Of a DNA stretch of 64,000 nt, positions 33,982 through 42,698 are shown piece after piece. The notes below the pieces were generated by a model. The model saw nothing but the letters and a program-made list of their open reading frames with translations, was not told where the DNA came from and did not search any database. How positions within the stretch are numbered: the stretch's first letter is position 1; every line of letters begins with the position of its first letter. The DNA is taken from assembly GCA_049115575.1 (NCBI GenBank), contig JAGDZU010000002.1, positions 1-64,000 of the forward strand. The letters run 5' to 3'. This stretch comes from JAHEKB01 sp049115575 (GTDB taxonomy: Bacteria; Bacteroidota; Bacteroidia; NS11-12g; UBA9320). The position numbers and the translations under genes were made by a program.

Positions 33982-34956
33982 TCACTCCTCGTACACCGTT
34001 TTTAATACGGTTAAGCCAACTGCTTTAAGCGTTTCTGCACTTACTACATCCATATTGTCTTCGTGTGTATGCCAATAAGAACCAAAGCCATTTCTGTTGT
34101 TGGCGTCATAGTGAATAATATCAATCATTGGTATGCCTGTTCCTCTAGTCACAAAGACGTGGTCATCTGTAATATAACCACCTTGAAATGGAACAAAATA
34201 CTTGTTGAATCCTAGCCCAATTCCCACTCTCCAAACGTGCTTAACTAACCATTCAGCTGAAGAAACTGAATTCCTTTCAAAGGCGAAAACAGCATCTGGA
34301 GCCCCAACCATATCCAGTAAAATTCCGTATTTGGCATCATAGCCAGACAGATGGAGATTCTTAGACCAGAATTGAGATCCGAGGCACCACGAATTTTGCC
34401 CTCCTTCATTGCTTCCCATGTCCTCCGCATCAAAGAAAATAATATCAACGCCAACATCGGGTTTTTGCATTTGAAATTGCCTAGCCATCTCGATCAGTAC
34501 GCCAACACCGCTTGCTCCATCATTTGCACCATCTGCTGGAGAATTTGGTCTTTCCTTGTCTTCATCTGCTTGTGGTCTTGTATCCCAATGAGCAGCTAAC
34601 AACACTCTTTGTTTCTTCTCAGGACTAAAGGAACCAATAATATTCTTTATTGCAACAGTTTGCCCCGTGCCGGTTGGCATGCTTCCTTGTTGCATTAAGG
34701 CAGTATCACAAAGCCTCTTCATTTGCTTGTATAGATAGTTTGCTGCCAAACCATGCTCCATACTCCCAGGCACCCTCGGACCAAAATCAACTTGATCTTT
34801 CACATACTGATAGGCTGAATCCGCGTTAAATTTTAGAGTGTAATTTTTCTCAACTGGCGGTTTCTCAATAGGTTTATTTGGCTTTTTACCTCCTTCTTTA
34901 CAAGAGGAGAGTACACAAGCCACTCCTAATATTATTGCTGCAATCCGTATTTTCAT
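33982..34956 (-). CDS. M28 family zinc peptidase lipoprotein (glutaminyl cyclase-like)
   Basis: A lipobox (CVLSSC, Cys19) anchors the 324-residue protein to a membrane. The M28 zinc residues are visible in LLAAHWDTRP, DGANDGASGVGVLIEMA, FFDAEDMG (general base Glu and neighbouring ligand) and IIHYDANN near the C-terminus. The text HWDTRPQAD and the two-zinc or single-zinc layout match the group that includes glutaminyl-peptide cyclotransferases as well as aminopeptidases; QNSWCLGSQFW is typical of the cyclase-like Bacteroidota members. Both reactions remain possible. The ATG overlaps the cysS stop (ATGA). Confidence 0.88.
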   Translation of the reverse strand: MKIRIAAIILGVACVLSSCKEGGKKPNKPIEKPPVEKNYTLKFNADSAYQYVKDQVDFGPRVPGSMEHGLAANYLYKQMKRLCDTALMQQGSMPTGTGQTVAIKNIIGSFSPEKKQRVLLAAHWDTRPQADEDKERPNSPADGANDGASGVGVLIEMARQFQMQKPDVGVDIIFFDAEDMGSNEGGQNSWCLGSQFWSKNLHLSGYDAKYGILLDMVGAPDAVFAFERNSVSSAEWLVKHVWRVGIGLGFNKYFVPFQGGYITDDHVFVTRGTGIPMIDIIHYDANNRNGFGSYWHTHEDNMDVVSAETLKAVGLTVLKTVYEE

Positions 34957-36431
34957 TTCAATCTGTAGCTGCTTCCCTCTTTCCCGTCCATGATTTCAAT
35001 TCCCAACTGATTGAGCTGATTGCGAATAAGGTCTGCTGTTCCGTAGTCTTTGCGCTCTTTGGCCTCATTTCTGATTTCTAATAGAAGTTCCATTAAGCCA
35101 TCCATTTTTTCGCTGTTTTCTCCATCACTTTCAAGTGCAAAGCCTAGAATATCAAAAAAATAGGCTTGAAGCTTCTCATTAAACAACTGCAAATTCTCTT
35201 TGTCTATTGTAAGTCTGCCGGCTTCTATTTCATTAATCCACTTTACGGCTTCAAATAATAAGGCTATTGCCTGAGGGGTATTCAAGTCGTCATTCATCAC
35301 CTGAGTGAATTTATCTGACCATTCTCCAATATTCACTTCTGAAGTTTCAGATGTATTTAAGCCTTTCACTTTCATTATGGCTTCGCACAATCTTTTATAA
35401 CCTTTTTCTGCGGCACTCAAAGCTTCATTGGAAAAGTCAACTGTTCCCCTATAATGTGCTTGCATTAAAAAGAAACGCAGTGTCATTGGGCTATATGCCT
35501 TGTCCAGTAAATGATGGTCGCCTGCAAACATTTCTTCCATAAGAATTCCATTGTTCAAGCTTTTAGCCATCTTTTGGCCGTTTATAGTAATCATGTTGTG
35601 ATGAAGCCAATATTGAACTGGAGCTTCATGATTACAAGCCGTACTTTGGGCTATCTCAGATTCGTGATGAGGAAACAATAAATCCATCCCTCCTGCATGT
35701 ATATCGAACGGCTGACCAAGATATTTAGCACTCATGGCTGAACACTCAATGTGCCAGCCGGGAATTCCAACTCCCCAAGGGCTTTTCCATTTCATGATGT
35801 GCTCAGGTGAAGCTTTCTTCCATAGTGCAAAATCATTGGGGTTTTTCTTTTCTTCTTGGCTATCTAATTCTCTTCTCGCGTTACCCGCACCCGCAATTAA
35901 GTCTTCTAGTTTCCGGCCGCTGAGTTTACCATAGTCGTTAGTTTCAGCATATCGAATCACATCGAAATAAACAGAGCCATTCACCTCATATGCAAATCCG
36001 TTCTCAATAATCTTTACAATCATGTCTATCTGCTCCTCAATGTGGCCTGTTGCTCTAGGCTCAATACTTGGAGACCAAACGTTGAGTTTGTTAATAGCAT
36101 TGTGATATGCATTGGTATACTTCTGAACCACTTCCATAGGTTCTATCTGGTCTAATCTAGCCTGTTTGGCTATCTTATCATCCCCTTCATCCGCATCATT
36201 TACAAGATGCCCAACATCTGTAATATTCCTTACATATCTCACTTTATAACCAAGGTGAGTAAGGTACCTGAATAAGACATCCATCAAAACCGGGCCTCTA
36301 CTGTGCCCTAAGTGCGGATCTCCATATACCGTTGGACCACACAGATACATGCCGACAAATGGAGGATTGATCGGTTGGAATAGCTCTAATTCTGAGCTAT
36401 ATGTATTGTATAGATGCAACTTGTTCGCCAT
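34953..36431 (-). CDS. cysS: Cysteinyl-tRNA synthetase
   Basis: The class I synthetase charges tRNA-Cys. The zinc cysteine is Cys31 in MYLCGPTVYG, the HIGH motif reads HLGH (residues 40-43), the zinc-binding HxxE segment is in WHIECSAMSAKYLG and LLFPHHESEIAQS, and KMSKS reads KMAKS near residue 288. The C-terminal DALR-like helices follow (FSNEALSAAEKGYKRL). Length 492 is normal. A perfect TATTTTTG -7 element ends four bases before the ATG and lies inside the 3' end region after the nitroreductase gene, so cysS has its own promoter. Confidence 0.97.
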   Translation of the reverse strand: MANKLHLYNTYSSELELFQPINPPFVGMYLCGPTVYGDPHLGHSRGPVLMDVLFRYLTHLGYKVRYVRNITDVGHLVNDADEGDDKIAKQARLDQIEPMEVVQKYTNAYHNAINKLNVWSPSIEPRATGHIEEQIDMIVKIIENGFAYEVNGSVYFDVIRYAETNDYGKLSGRKLEDLIAGAGNARRELDSQEEKKNPNDFALWKKASPEHIMKWKSPWGVGIPGWHIECSAMSAKYLGQPFDIHAGGMDLLFPHHESEIAQSTACNHEAPVQYWLHHNMITINGQKMAKSLNNGILMEEMFAGDHHLLDKAYSPMTLRFFLMQAHYRGTVDFSNEALSAAEKGYKRLCEAIMKVKGLNTSETSEVNIGEWSDKFTQVMNDDLNTPQAIALLFEAVKWINEIEAGRLTIDKENLQLFNEKLQAYFFDILGFALESDGENSEKMDGLMELLLEIRNEAKERKDYGTADLIRNQLNQLGIEIMDGKEGSSYRLK

Positions 36432-36435
36432 AAGG

Positions 36436-36443
36436 CAAAAATA
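36436..36443 (-). promoter_or_regulatory. Putative -7 element (TATTTTTG) four bases before cysS
   Basis: On the minus strand TATTTTTG, a perfect TAnnTTTG match, is followed by cctt and the cysS ATG. Transcription would begin at the start codon. No clear -33 TTTG is seen 17-23 nt further up. Confidence 0.45.
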
Positions 36444-36444
36444 C

Positions 36445-37032
36445 TCAGATTTTATGCCATTTAACCTTTTCTTTCCATGCAGTTCTATGACCTGAACCCT
36501 TCGGATTAGGCTCCATCAATTTCCCTACATAAAACATACCTAGACAACGCTCTTCCTCTCCTAAATTTAAGGATTCATGAAAAGTCTGGCTAAGAAGCAC
36601 TTCTGGTGTAGACCAATATCCACCGTGGCCTTTTTGTGCGGACAGATAGAGCCACATATTTTGAACGGCCATAGCTACTGCGCTTATTTCTTCAAATTCA
36701 GGAAGACTCACATCTGGCTTTGGTTCCATGGCAATTAGTACGATATGCGAAACTGTTTTCTTTCGCTCATTCATTTTAATCGAAAATGAAGAATCAAAAT
36801 CTTTAGCAGGAGTTATTCTAGTGTAAACATCAATGACCACATCTATAAACCTATACAATGAATCTTTACTAAATACCTGAAAGCGCCAAGGTTCAGTATG
36901 CTTATGGGTAGGAGCCCAATTGGCCAGCTCCAACATTCGTTCAACCAATTGGTCATCTACTTGTTCGCCTGAGAACTGAACTGGATAATTTGCCCTTCTA
37001 TTTATGATAGCTTCTTCTAGGTTCATTTGCAT
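36445..37032 (-). CDS. Nitroreductase family FMN protein
   Basis: The 195-residue flavoprotein has the nitroreductase pattern: AIINRRANYPVQFSGEQVDD at the N-terminus (R-R for FMN phosphate), ELANWAPTHKHTEPWRFQVF with the flavin-contacting NWAPT-x-x-x-x-PW segment, AVAMAVQNMWLYLSAQKGHGGYWST, and a C-terminal LGMFYVGKL close. The family uses NAD(P)H to reduce nitro compounds, quinones or flavins; the sequence resembles the YdjA-like small members. The physiological substrate is unknown. It lies upstream of cysS on the same strand and divergent from sodA across 90 nt, a setting that hints at redox stress but proves nothing. Confidence 0.88.
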   Translation of the reverse strand: MQMNLEEAIINRRANYPVQFSGEQVDDQLVERMLELANWAPTHKHTEPWRFQVFSKDSLYRFIDVVIDVYTRITPAKDFDSSFSIKMNERKKTVSHIVLIAMEPKPDVSLPEFEEISAVAMAVQNMWLYLSAQKGHGGYWSTPEVLLSQTFHESLNLGEEERCLGMFYVGKLMEPNPKGSGHRTAWKEKVKWHKI

Positions 37033-37067
37033 TACTTATACAAGTATAGAAACAATCATCGAGTCCT

Positions 37068-37101
37068 TTTGCTAACCATACCACCATAAATTTTAGATTT
37101 G
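37068..37101 (+). promoter_or_regulatory. Putative sodA promoter (TTTG / TAGATTTG)
   Basis: TTTG at 37068-37071 and a perfect -7 element TAGATTTG at 37094-37101 are 22 nt apart; the leader to the sodA ATG is about 20 nt. This is one of the best two-part Bacteroidota promoter matches in the window. Confidence 0.55.
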
Positions 37102-37122
37102 TGCTAATTAATATTTAGAACT

Positions 37123-37722
37123 ATGTCATTTGAATTACCAACATTACCATATGCTCATGACGCACTTGAGCCAAACATTGATACTACTACCATGCAAATT
37201 CATCATGGTAAGCACCACCAAGGATATGTAAGCAAACTGAATGCGGCGGTGGCTGGAACTGAACATGAGGGCAAAAGCATAGAAGAGCTTTGCAAGACTG
37301 CATCTTCTGTTGCTGCCATTAGAAACAACGGTGGTGGTCATTATAACCACAGTTTGTTCTGGACGATTATGAGTCCCAGTGGCGGTGGAAACCCAACTGG
37401 AGATCTGGCTGATGCTATTAACTCAGAATTTGGGAGTTTTGATGAATTCAAAACTGCATTTGCAAATGCAGCAGCTACTCGCTTTGGATCGGGTTGGGCT
37501 TGGCTCTGTGTATGTGATGGAACACTTTGTGTTTGCTCAACAGCAAATCAGGATAATCCCTTAATGGGAGAAGGTTGCAAAGGCACTCCTATTCTTGGTT
37601 TGGATGTTTGGGAGCACGCTTATTACCTCAACTACCAAAACAGAAGGCCAGACTATATAGCTGCATTCTGGAATGTGGTAAACTGGGATGAGGTTGCAAG
37701 AAGATACACAGCTGCTAAATAA
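37123..37722 (+). CDS. sodA: Superoxide dismutase, Fe/Mn family (Mn-like)
   Basis: The 199-residue enzyme removes superoxide. Metal ligands are His27 (QIHHGKHH), His76 (GGHYNHSLFW), Asp161 and His165 (LDVWEHAYYLNYQNRRPDY). The outer-sphere glutamine that tunes the metal comes from STANQDNPL (Gln143), and position 72 is Gly in GGHYNH; this Gln143/Gly pattern is that of Mn or cambialistic enzymes, not classical Fe enzymes. No signal peptide is present, so it is cytoplasmic. It is monocistronic, bounded by its own promoter and a strong terminator. Confidence 0.96.
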   Translation: MSFELPTLPYAHDALEPNIDTTTMQIHHGKHHQGYVSKLNAAVAGTEHEGKSIEELCKTASSVAAIRNNGGGHYNHSLFWTIMSPSGGGNPTGDLADAINSEFGSFDEFKTAFANAAATRFGSGWAWLCVCDGTLCVCSTANQDNPLMGEGCKGTPILGLDVWEHAYYLNYQNRRPDYIAAFWNVVNWDEVARRYTAAK

Positions 37723-37740
37723 TCCTATCAAATAATATTG

Positions 37741-37769
37741 AGCCTTCTCTTTATAGGGAAGGCTTTTTT
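37741..37769 (+). terminator. Rho-independent terminator after sodA
   Basis: A 9-bp stem (AGCCTTCTC / GGGAAGGCT, one T-G pair) with a 6-nt loop is followed by six T, 18 nt after the sodA stop. Confidence 0.88.
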
Positions 37770-37789
37770 ATGTCTAAATTTGTCTGAAT

Positions 37790-38290
37790 ATGCGACTCCT
37801 TAAATGGCTGTTTTTCACGATTCTTTGCGCCGCTTACGTTTGGGTGGTTTTCTTTTGGATGAATAAAGAGCAAGAGGTAATTGCACAAGAATTACCTACC
37901 ATGGAAGATGTGCCGGCCATTGAGACCACTGAAACAATTGACAGTTTTGAGCAAGATGTGTGGATTGATAGCGGTTACGCCGATGATGGATACGATACAA
38001 CTGAACAATTTGAAGAGACGATAGCATTTGAAGATGAGGGTCAATTTGAAACCTCAGGTTTATCAAGCCGTCCATACTTGGTAATTTATGGATCTTACCT
38101 AGAGGCCGATAGAGCAATAAAGGCATTAGGTTTACTTCCTTTTGATTGCATTGAATGTGAAATTGTTTATATAGACCCTTATCACAAGCTGGTTTTGAGT
38201 AGATCTGAGACTTTATCAGATGCTAAATCAATGCTGGCCGATTTTCAAGAAAGGGGTATAAATGGCTTTATTCAGAAATATCAGAATTGA
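37790..38290 (+). CDS. Membrane-anchored protein with SPOR-like C-terminal domain
   Basis: The 166-residue product has one N-terminal membrane helix (LLKWLFFTILCAAYVWVVFFW), a strongly acidic linker (about residues 28-88), and a C-terminal domain of about 75 residues reading YLVIYGSYLEADRAIKAL, EIVYIDPYHKLVLSRSETLSDAKSML and NGFIQKYQN. The strand-helix-strand-helix layout, with V-x-x-G-S-Y at the start and sets of A residues in the helices, fits the SPOR fold that binds denuded peptidoglycan at division sites. The SPOR call is from pattern only. The gene overlaps the convergent DUF6029 gene by 10 nt. Confidence 0.75.
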   Translation: MRLLKWLFFTILCAAYVWVVFFWMNKEQEVIAQELPTMEDVPAIETTETIDSFEQDVWIDSGYADDGYDTTEQFEETIAFEDEGQFETSGLSSRPYLVIYGSYLEADRAIKALGLLPFDCIECEIVYIDPYHKLVLSRSETLSDAKSMLADFQERGINGFIQKYQN

Positions 38291-39924
38291 GTCGCTAGGG
38301 TAAATCTTAAACCGCTGAATGCGGGTTCCAATCTGCAAATTCCTCCGGTACAATTAACCCCTTCAACTTGTTTCACATAAGCTGCTGTAAAAGAAGTAGT
38401 CTTTACATTGTATTTTACAAACAGGCTTGGGTAATGCAATATCTGCTTGGGAATGAGTTGATTAGACTGCCTTTGAGGTTCGGCGTTAATCATATCAGAA
38501 ATAGCAATGGTGAACTTTGGTGAAGAATTCCACTCAAGGATTCCATTGTAAAAACTTCCGAGGTCTTGCTCTGTTCTCAAGTATTGTGATTCAAACCTAA
38601 TGCTGTTCTTGCGATCGACTTTATAAGTGAATTCTAAGAAAGGTGTATGGGTTACTACATCTGGGTAAGTGCTTTCTCCCTCATAAATACTCTGTTTATA
38701 AAAGACCGATTGAAAACCGACTTTCCCTTTCCATTTCTTGCTGAGCTTATGCTCTATTTGCACAAATTTTTCGCTAAAGAGATCGTCACCGTCCAAGTTT
38801 GTGATGTCAGAGTAATTAAGTTGAATATTGGTCTTTCTGCTAAAAGAGTAAACTAATTCTGCTTGATAGCCTGTTTCTCCATTGAATTGAGCAGGCGCAT
38901 TATACCTAGCTAACATTCGGTAACTAGCTTGCCTAGTTAGGGAGGGCTGATAAGTAACTATACCATTTAGCAAATTCGCAAAGGGAGTAACCAAAAATGG
39001 GAAGTTTTCTATCCTTCTGTATTGCACATTTATTCCTAGTCCACCTTGTTTTTTCTTGCCTAGCCTTCTTTTGGAATAACTGATTGAGCCAATTGCTATT
39101 GACCCGCCACGTAGTCCTAATTTACCATCATCCAATCTTATTGCTTCTTTCGATTTCCAATTGTATTCTCCGGTAAATCCAAAGTCCATCCAATTCAAGC
39201 TAAAATACCCATTGGCCGCATATACATTGTATGTTGGTATAAATCTATCTTCCAAGCTCAAGCCATTAATTTCTGTGACCAGTGTAGACATGGTATTCTC
39301 ATCCAGGGTTCTATTTACACCTGAAACACCAATGTTTAGGGAGGTGCCATCTTCAAAATTCATGCTTTGTTCAGCATTAATGCCCTTGATAATTTGAGGT
39401 GAAGTTCCGAATCTATTGTCCTGAAATCCTTTCTGCTTACCAGTAAAAGCCTTGACGGTAAGATTGTCGTTGATATCGTACTTCATTCTTACTCCTTGCA
39501 TGGCATAGTCAATGCCAATAAGGCGATTCTCATAGGCTCTAAATATGGCTCCTGACCCAAATTGATCATAAAAGGAACCTGCGGTTATTTCTAAATTACC
39601 TATACTCTTTTGTATTTGCCAAAATCCAAGGCCCTGACCTGTATATGCTCCAGATGGATTCAGTAAATTACTGTTATTAAACAAATCATACCTAGCTGCC
39701 AAATGAAACCCTTTGATATCATAGTTCAAAAACAGCCAAGCTTCTGCAGAACTGATCTGCTTTCCATACTGAGGAGATGCTTTTTCGTCCGCACCTATTA
39801 GAGTGTCTTTAATAAAAAAAGAGAAGTTTGATTGAAAATTTCCACTTAGAACTCCTTCGTCTTGTGCCGAAGCAAATAAAGAGCTGAACAAGAAAAGAAT
39901 GACTAGAATTCGTAGCTGTTTCAT
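38281..39924 (-). CDS. DUF6029 family outer-membrane beta-barrel protein
   Basis: A signal peptide (MKQLRILVILFLFSSLFASAQ) is followed by 525 residues of alternating strands ending in an outer-membrane signature (FSGLRFTLATQF, terminal Phe). The text LSGNFQSNFSFF, SSAEAWLFLNYDIKGFHLAARYDLFNNSNLLNP and GFWQIQKSIGNLEITAGSFYDQFGSG matches the Bacteroidota family DUF6029, for which no function is known. The fold resembles porin-like barrels with short turns. A GICRLEP/NCTGG cysteine pair near the C-terminus may form a surface disulfide. It is divergent from pyrF across 59 nt. Confidence 0.8.
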   Translation of the reverse strand: MKQLRILVILFLFSSLFASAQDEGVLSGNFQSNFSFFIKDTLIGADEKASPQYGKQISSAEAWLFLNYDIKGFHLAARYDLFNNSNLLNPSGAYTGQGLGFWQIQKSIGNLEITAGSFYDQFGSGAIFRAYENRLIGIDYAMQGVRMKYDINDNLTVKAFTGKQKGFQDNRFGTSPQIIKGINAEQSMNFEDGTSLNIGVSGVNRTLDENTMSTLVTEINGLSLEDRFIPTYNVYAANGYFSLNWMDFGFTGEYNWKSKEAIRLDDGKLGLRGGSIAIGSISYSKRRLGKKKQGGLGINVQYRRIENFPFLVTPFANLLNGIVTYQPSLTRQASYRMLARYNAPAQFNGETGYQAELVYSFSRKTNIQLNYSDITNLDGDDLFSEKFVQIEHKLSKKWKGKVGFQSVFYKQSIYEGESTYPDVVTHTPFLEFTYKVDRKNSIRFESQYLRTEQDLGSFYNGILEWNSSPKFTIAISDMINAEPQRQSNQLIPKQILHYPSLFVKYNVKTTSFTAAYVKQVEGVNCTGGICRLEPAFSGLRFTLATQF

Positions 39925-39983
39925 ATTATGCGGTAAAAATAATCAAAACTGCTATTAGAACATTTTTTCGTTCTTTTGAAGTA

Positions 39984-40784
39984 GTGAATATCACTGAGCT
40001 CTCCCATCAGATTCAAAGCAAAAAAAGCATGTTGTGTGTTGGACTTGACACCAGCATGGACAAACTGCCAAAAGGATTCTCCAAAGACTTGCAAGGCATG
40101 TTGGCTTTTAATAAGGAAATTATTGCGGCAACTCAGGACTATGCTGTAGCTTATAAAATAAACATTGCCTTCTATGAAGCTCTGGGGAAAGGAGGTTGGG
40201 ACTTATTGGAATCAACGAGAGCTTTGCTTCCACAAGATTGTTTCAATATTGCTGATGCAAAAAGAGGCGATATAGGGAATACATCTACTATGTATGCAAC
40301 CGCATTCTTTAACCATCTTGATTTTGATTCTATAACTGTTGCTCCATATATGGGTTATGATTCTGTTGAGCCATTCTTAGCATTTAAAGACAAAGTCACA
40401 ATCGTTCTTGGTTTGACTTCTAATAAGGGTTCTGAAGATTTTCAAACTAACCCTCTTTACACTCCACCTTTGTATGAGACTGTAATTCAAAAAATTTCCA
40501 GCTGGGGTTCACCTGAACAACTGATGTTTGTTATTGGAGCTACCAAAGCAGAAAAGCTTAAAGAGATAAGAGCTATGGTTCCAGACCATTTCTTGCTTAT
40601 TCCTGGCGTTGGTGCACAAGGAGGTAGCGCAGATGATGTATGTGCCTATGGAGCCAATAAAAGAGGTGGCTTACTCATTAATTCGTCTAGAGGGATATTG
40701 TATGCATCCGGTGGAGAAGATTTCGCTGAAAAAGCGAGAATGGAAGCAAAAATCATTGCGGAACAAACAGCTCATTACATCTGA
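39984..40784 (+). CDS. pyrF: Orotidine 5'-phosphate decarboxylase, type 2
   Basis: The enzyme makes UMP from OMP, the last step of pyrimidine synthesis. The 266-residue product is of the longer PyrF subfamily 2 form. It shows CVGLDTSMDKLP, AYKINIAFYEALG, the catalytic DAKRGDIGNTSTMYA (Lys and Asp), VAPYMGYDSVEPFL and the phosphate loop GVGAQGG. The start is GTG at 39984; a TTCTTTTG element ends five bases before it. The gene appears monocistronic, with a 56-nt gap to a small PspC-like gene. Confidence 0.95.
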   Translation: MNITELSHQIQSKKSMLCVGLDTSMDKLPKGFSKDLQGMLAFNKEIIAATQDYAVAYKINIAFYEALGKGGWDLLESTRALLPQDCFNIADAKRGDIGNTSTMYATAFFNHLDFDSITVAPYMGYDSVEPFLAFKDKVTIVLGLTSNKGSEDFQTNPLYTPPLYETVIQKISSWGSPEQLMFVIGATKAEKLKEIRAMVPDHFLLIPGVGAQGGSADDVCAYGANKRGGLLINSSRGILYASGGEDFAEKARMEAKIIAEQTAHYI

Positions 40785-40840
40785 AATTGCATCTTAATAA
40801 AACAATTTGTACCTTTTTCACGTTCAAAAAAGCCTAGGCT

Positions 40841-41059
40841 ATGAAGCAATTTAGATATATGGTTGAGCATCATGCTTTTGGCGTCTGCAGCGCTATAGGA
40901 GATAAGTTCAATATCTCAGTAAGCCGGATTCGCATGTACTTTATTTACGCTTCATTTCTAACTTTTGGTAGTCCTGTCATCATTTATTTAGTCCTGGCCT
41001 TTTTTCTGAACCTCCGCCACTATATCAGAGAACGCGATCGTTCTGTCTGGGATTTATAA
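40841..41059 (+). CDS. Small PspC-domain membrane protein
   Basis: The 72-residue product is a stand-alone PspC domain: GVCSAIGDKFNISVSRIRMYFIYASFLTFGSPVIIYLVLAFFL contains the G-V-C/A-x-A-I/L-x-x-x-F start, the SxxRxRxxF segment and one or two membrane helices. In proteobacteria PspC senses envelope stress and recruits PspB/PspA; in Bacteroidota the domain occurs in short proteins of unknown role. The usual second Gly in GVCGG is replaced by Ser. No psp partners are nearby. The gene stands alone between pyrF and a zinc-ribbon protein. Confidence 0.82.
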   Translation: MKQFRYMVEHHAFGVCSAIGDKFNISVSRIRMYFIYASFLTFGSPVIIYLVLAFFLNLRHYIRERDRSVWDL

Positions 41060-41155
41060 ATTCCCTGATATCCAGTATCTTAACTGTCTATTCTAACAAA
41101 CAGTACTTTACTCTAGCGTTAATAAACGTTAACAACGGTAAGCTTCCTTTGTGCT

Positions 41156-41614
41156 ATGCAACAACAAATCCAGCTATTTAGAACAACCAAGGCTTTTCAG
41201 CACAATCACAAGGTTACTGCGCTGAAGTGTGACAACTGTGGTCAAGAATTCTTGGCAAACAGAAGGACTGCAAAATTCTGCAGCAGCTCATGTAGGTCAC
41301 AGTTTTGGTTATCAAAAAATAAAAAGAAGGTCATTACTCTTGCTGTGCCTTCAGACATAGATGATGCCTATCTAGAGAAAATCAAGAATATGCTCGTCAA
41401 CTATAAAGCAGCGGTTTCAACAACTATGGAACATGTTGCTCAACACACCTACCACGAGGAGGTATTTGGTTCTGAGCATGATTTGAGAAGCTTTATGAAA
41501 CAAGCGGGCTTTACAGACTATAAAGTTCCTAAAATAGATCAGGGAATCTATTACGATGAAGGTCTTACTATCCGCAAGACCGAAGATGGTTGGCAGGTAA
41601 AAATTGCCTCCTAA
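41156..41614 (+). CDS. Zinc-ribbon hypothetical protein, 152 residues
   Basis: Near the N-terminus a treble-clef or ribbon motif reads LKCDNCGQEFLANRRTAKFC and continues SSSCRSQFW, giving a C-x2-C-x14-C-x3-C zinc site of the kind seen in small DNA- or RNA-binding proteins. A basic stretch (KNKKK) follows, then a helical middle (YLEKIKNMLVNYKAAV) and a C-terminal part with EVFGSEHDLRSFMKQAGFTDYKVP. No signal peptide. A nucleic-acid-binding role is likely, but the family is not recognised. A TTCCTTTG element ends four bases before the ATG, and the stop abuts the stop of the convergent reductase gene with no gap. Confidence 0.75.
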   Translation: MQQQIQLFRTTKAFQHNHKVTALKCDNCGQEFLANRRTAKFCSSSCRSQFWLSKNKKKVITLAVPSDIDDAYLEKIKNMLVNYKAAVSTTMEHVAQHTYHEEVFGSEHDLRSFMKQAGFTDYKVPKIDQGIYYDEGLTIRKTEDGWQVKIAS

Positions 41615-42697
41615 TTACTCGTAGACAAGATCTACGTCATCGGAGAGAGGATGACCTTGACAGGTAAGGATGTAGCCAAGATCTATCTCGGCATCACTTA
41701 AACCTTCCCTTTCATCCATGCTGGCTCTTCCTGTACGCAATCGAGCTCTACATGTAGTACATACCCCAACTGTGCAAGAATATGGCGGATCCATTCCGGC
41801 TTCTTGGGCAGCAATTAAAATGGTTTGTTCTGGCTTCACAGTAATTTCCTTGTTCTGCCCAAAAACTTCGACTTTTATAGTGCGTTCAATAATTTCTTCG
41901 CTGTAATTTTCGGCACTAGCGGTATTTTGACCATGATTCTCATGGTTCGTGGCCGTAAAGTATTCTGTGAAAATGTTGTCGTTTCTAACGCCTGCCGATT
42001 TAAGTCCTGCAACAACAACGTCCATCATTGGCGAAGGGCCGCAGGTATAATACCTAGCTACTGGGTAATTCAATCCAAGCTTTTCTCTTACCAGTTCGGA
42101 TACTTTGTCTTCGGTAAGGTAACCTTCATATGACGTCCATTCCTGCGGGGGATTGTCAAGACTATACATAATCTCCAATCTATCGCTATTCTCCGCCGCA
42201 AGTTGATCAATCTCCTGCCTAAAAATGATGCTTTCTTCGTCTCTATTGGCATAAAACAAGCTGAGCTTACTATTGGGTTCAGCAACTAGCACTGTTTTAA
42301 TAATGCTCACTAGTGGGGTAACTCCACTTCCGCCACCAAACAAGAAATAATGGTGAGTTTCAGAAGACTTTGGCTCAACTGTGAACTTGCCCATAGGAGG
42401 CATAATGTCTATAGTATCTCCTTCTTTTAGGCTTCTATTCAGATAAGTACTCATCTTACCACCTTCAACCTCTTTAACCGCAATTGTTGGATTTGGGTCA
42501 GTAACCGGCGAAGAGCATACAGAATACGATCTGCGAACATCTTCTCCATTTATGATTATGCTAAAGGTGAAATACTGTCCGGCTTTATAGTGAAATTTTT
42601 CTTTAAGCTCGGAAGGAATGTCAAACTTGATGCTCACTGCATCTTTAGTTTCTCTTTTTACTTCCTTTACCTGTATTGGATAAAATCCTGCTGGCAT
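41615..42697 (-). CDS. Ferredoxin:NADP reductase-type oxidoreductase with 2Fe-2S domain (PaaE-like)
   Basis: The 360-residue electron-transfer protein has three domains in order: FAD-binding (RRSYSVCSSP for FAD, about residue 55), NAD(P)-binding (FGGGSGVTPLVSIIKTVL, about 115; YTCGPSPMMDVV, about 215) and a C-terminal plant-type ferredoxin with cysteines in PYSCTVGVCTTC and LTCQG. This order is that of PaaE, the reductase of the phenylacetyl-CoA epoxidase, and of HCP reductases. No other paa genes are in the window, so the true partner is unknown; in Bacteroidota such a reductase also serves fatty acid desaturases and monooxygenases. It is followed one base from the asd stop, making one leftward unit with asd and aroF. 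Confidence 0.9.
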   Translation of the reverse strand: MPAGFYPIQVKEVKRETKDAVSIKFDIPSELKEKFHYKAGQYFTFSIIINGEDVRRSYSVCSSPVTDPNPTIAVKEVEGGKMSTYLNRSLKEGDTIDIMPPMGKFTVEPKSSETHHYFLFGGGSGVTPLVSIIKTVLVAEPNSKLSLFYANRDEESIIFRQEIDQLAAENSDRLEIMYSLDNPPQEWTSYEGYLTEDKVSELVREKLGLNYPVARYYTCGPSPMMDVVVAGLKSAGVRNDNIFTEYFTATNHENHGQNTASAENYSEEIIERTIKVEVFGQNKEITVKPEQTILIAAQEAGMDPPYSCTVGVCTTCRARLRTGRASMDEREGLSDAEIDLGYILTCQGHPLSDDVDLVYE

Positions 42698-42698
42698 A

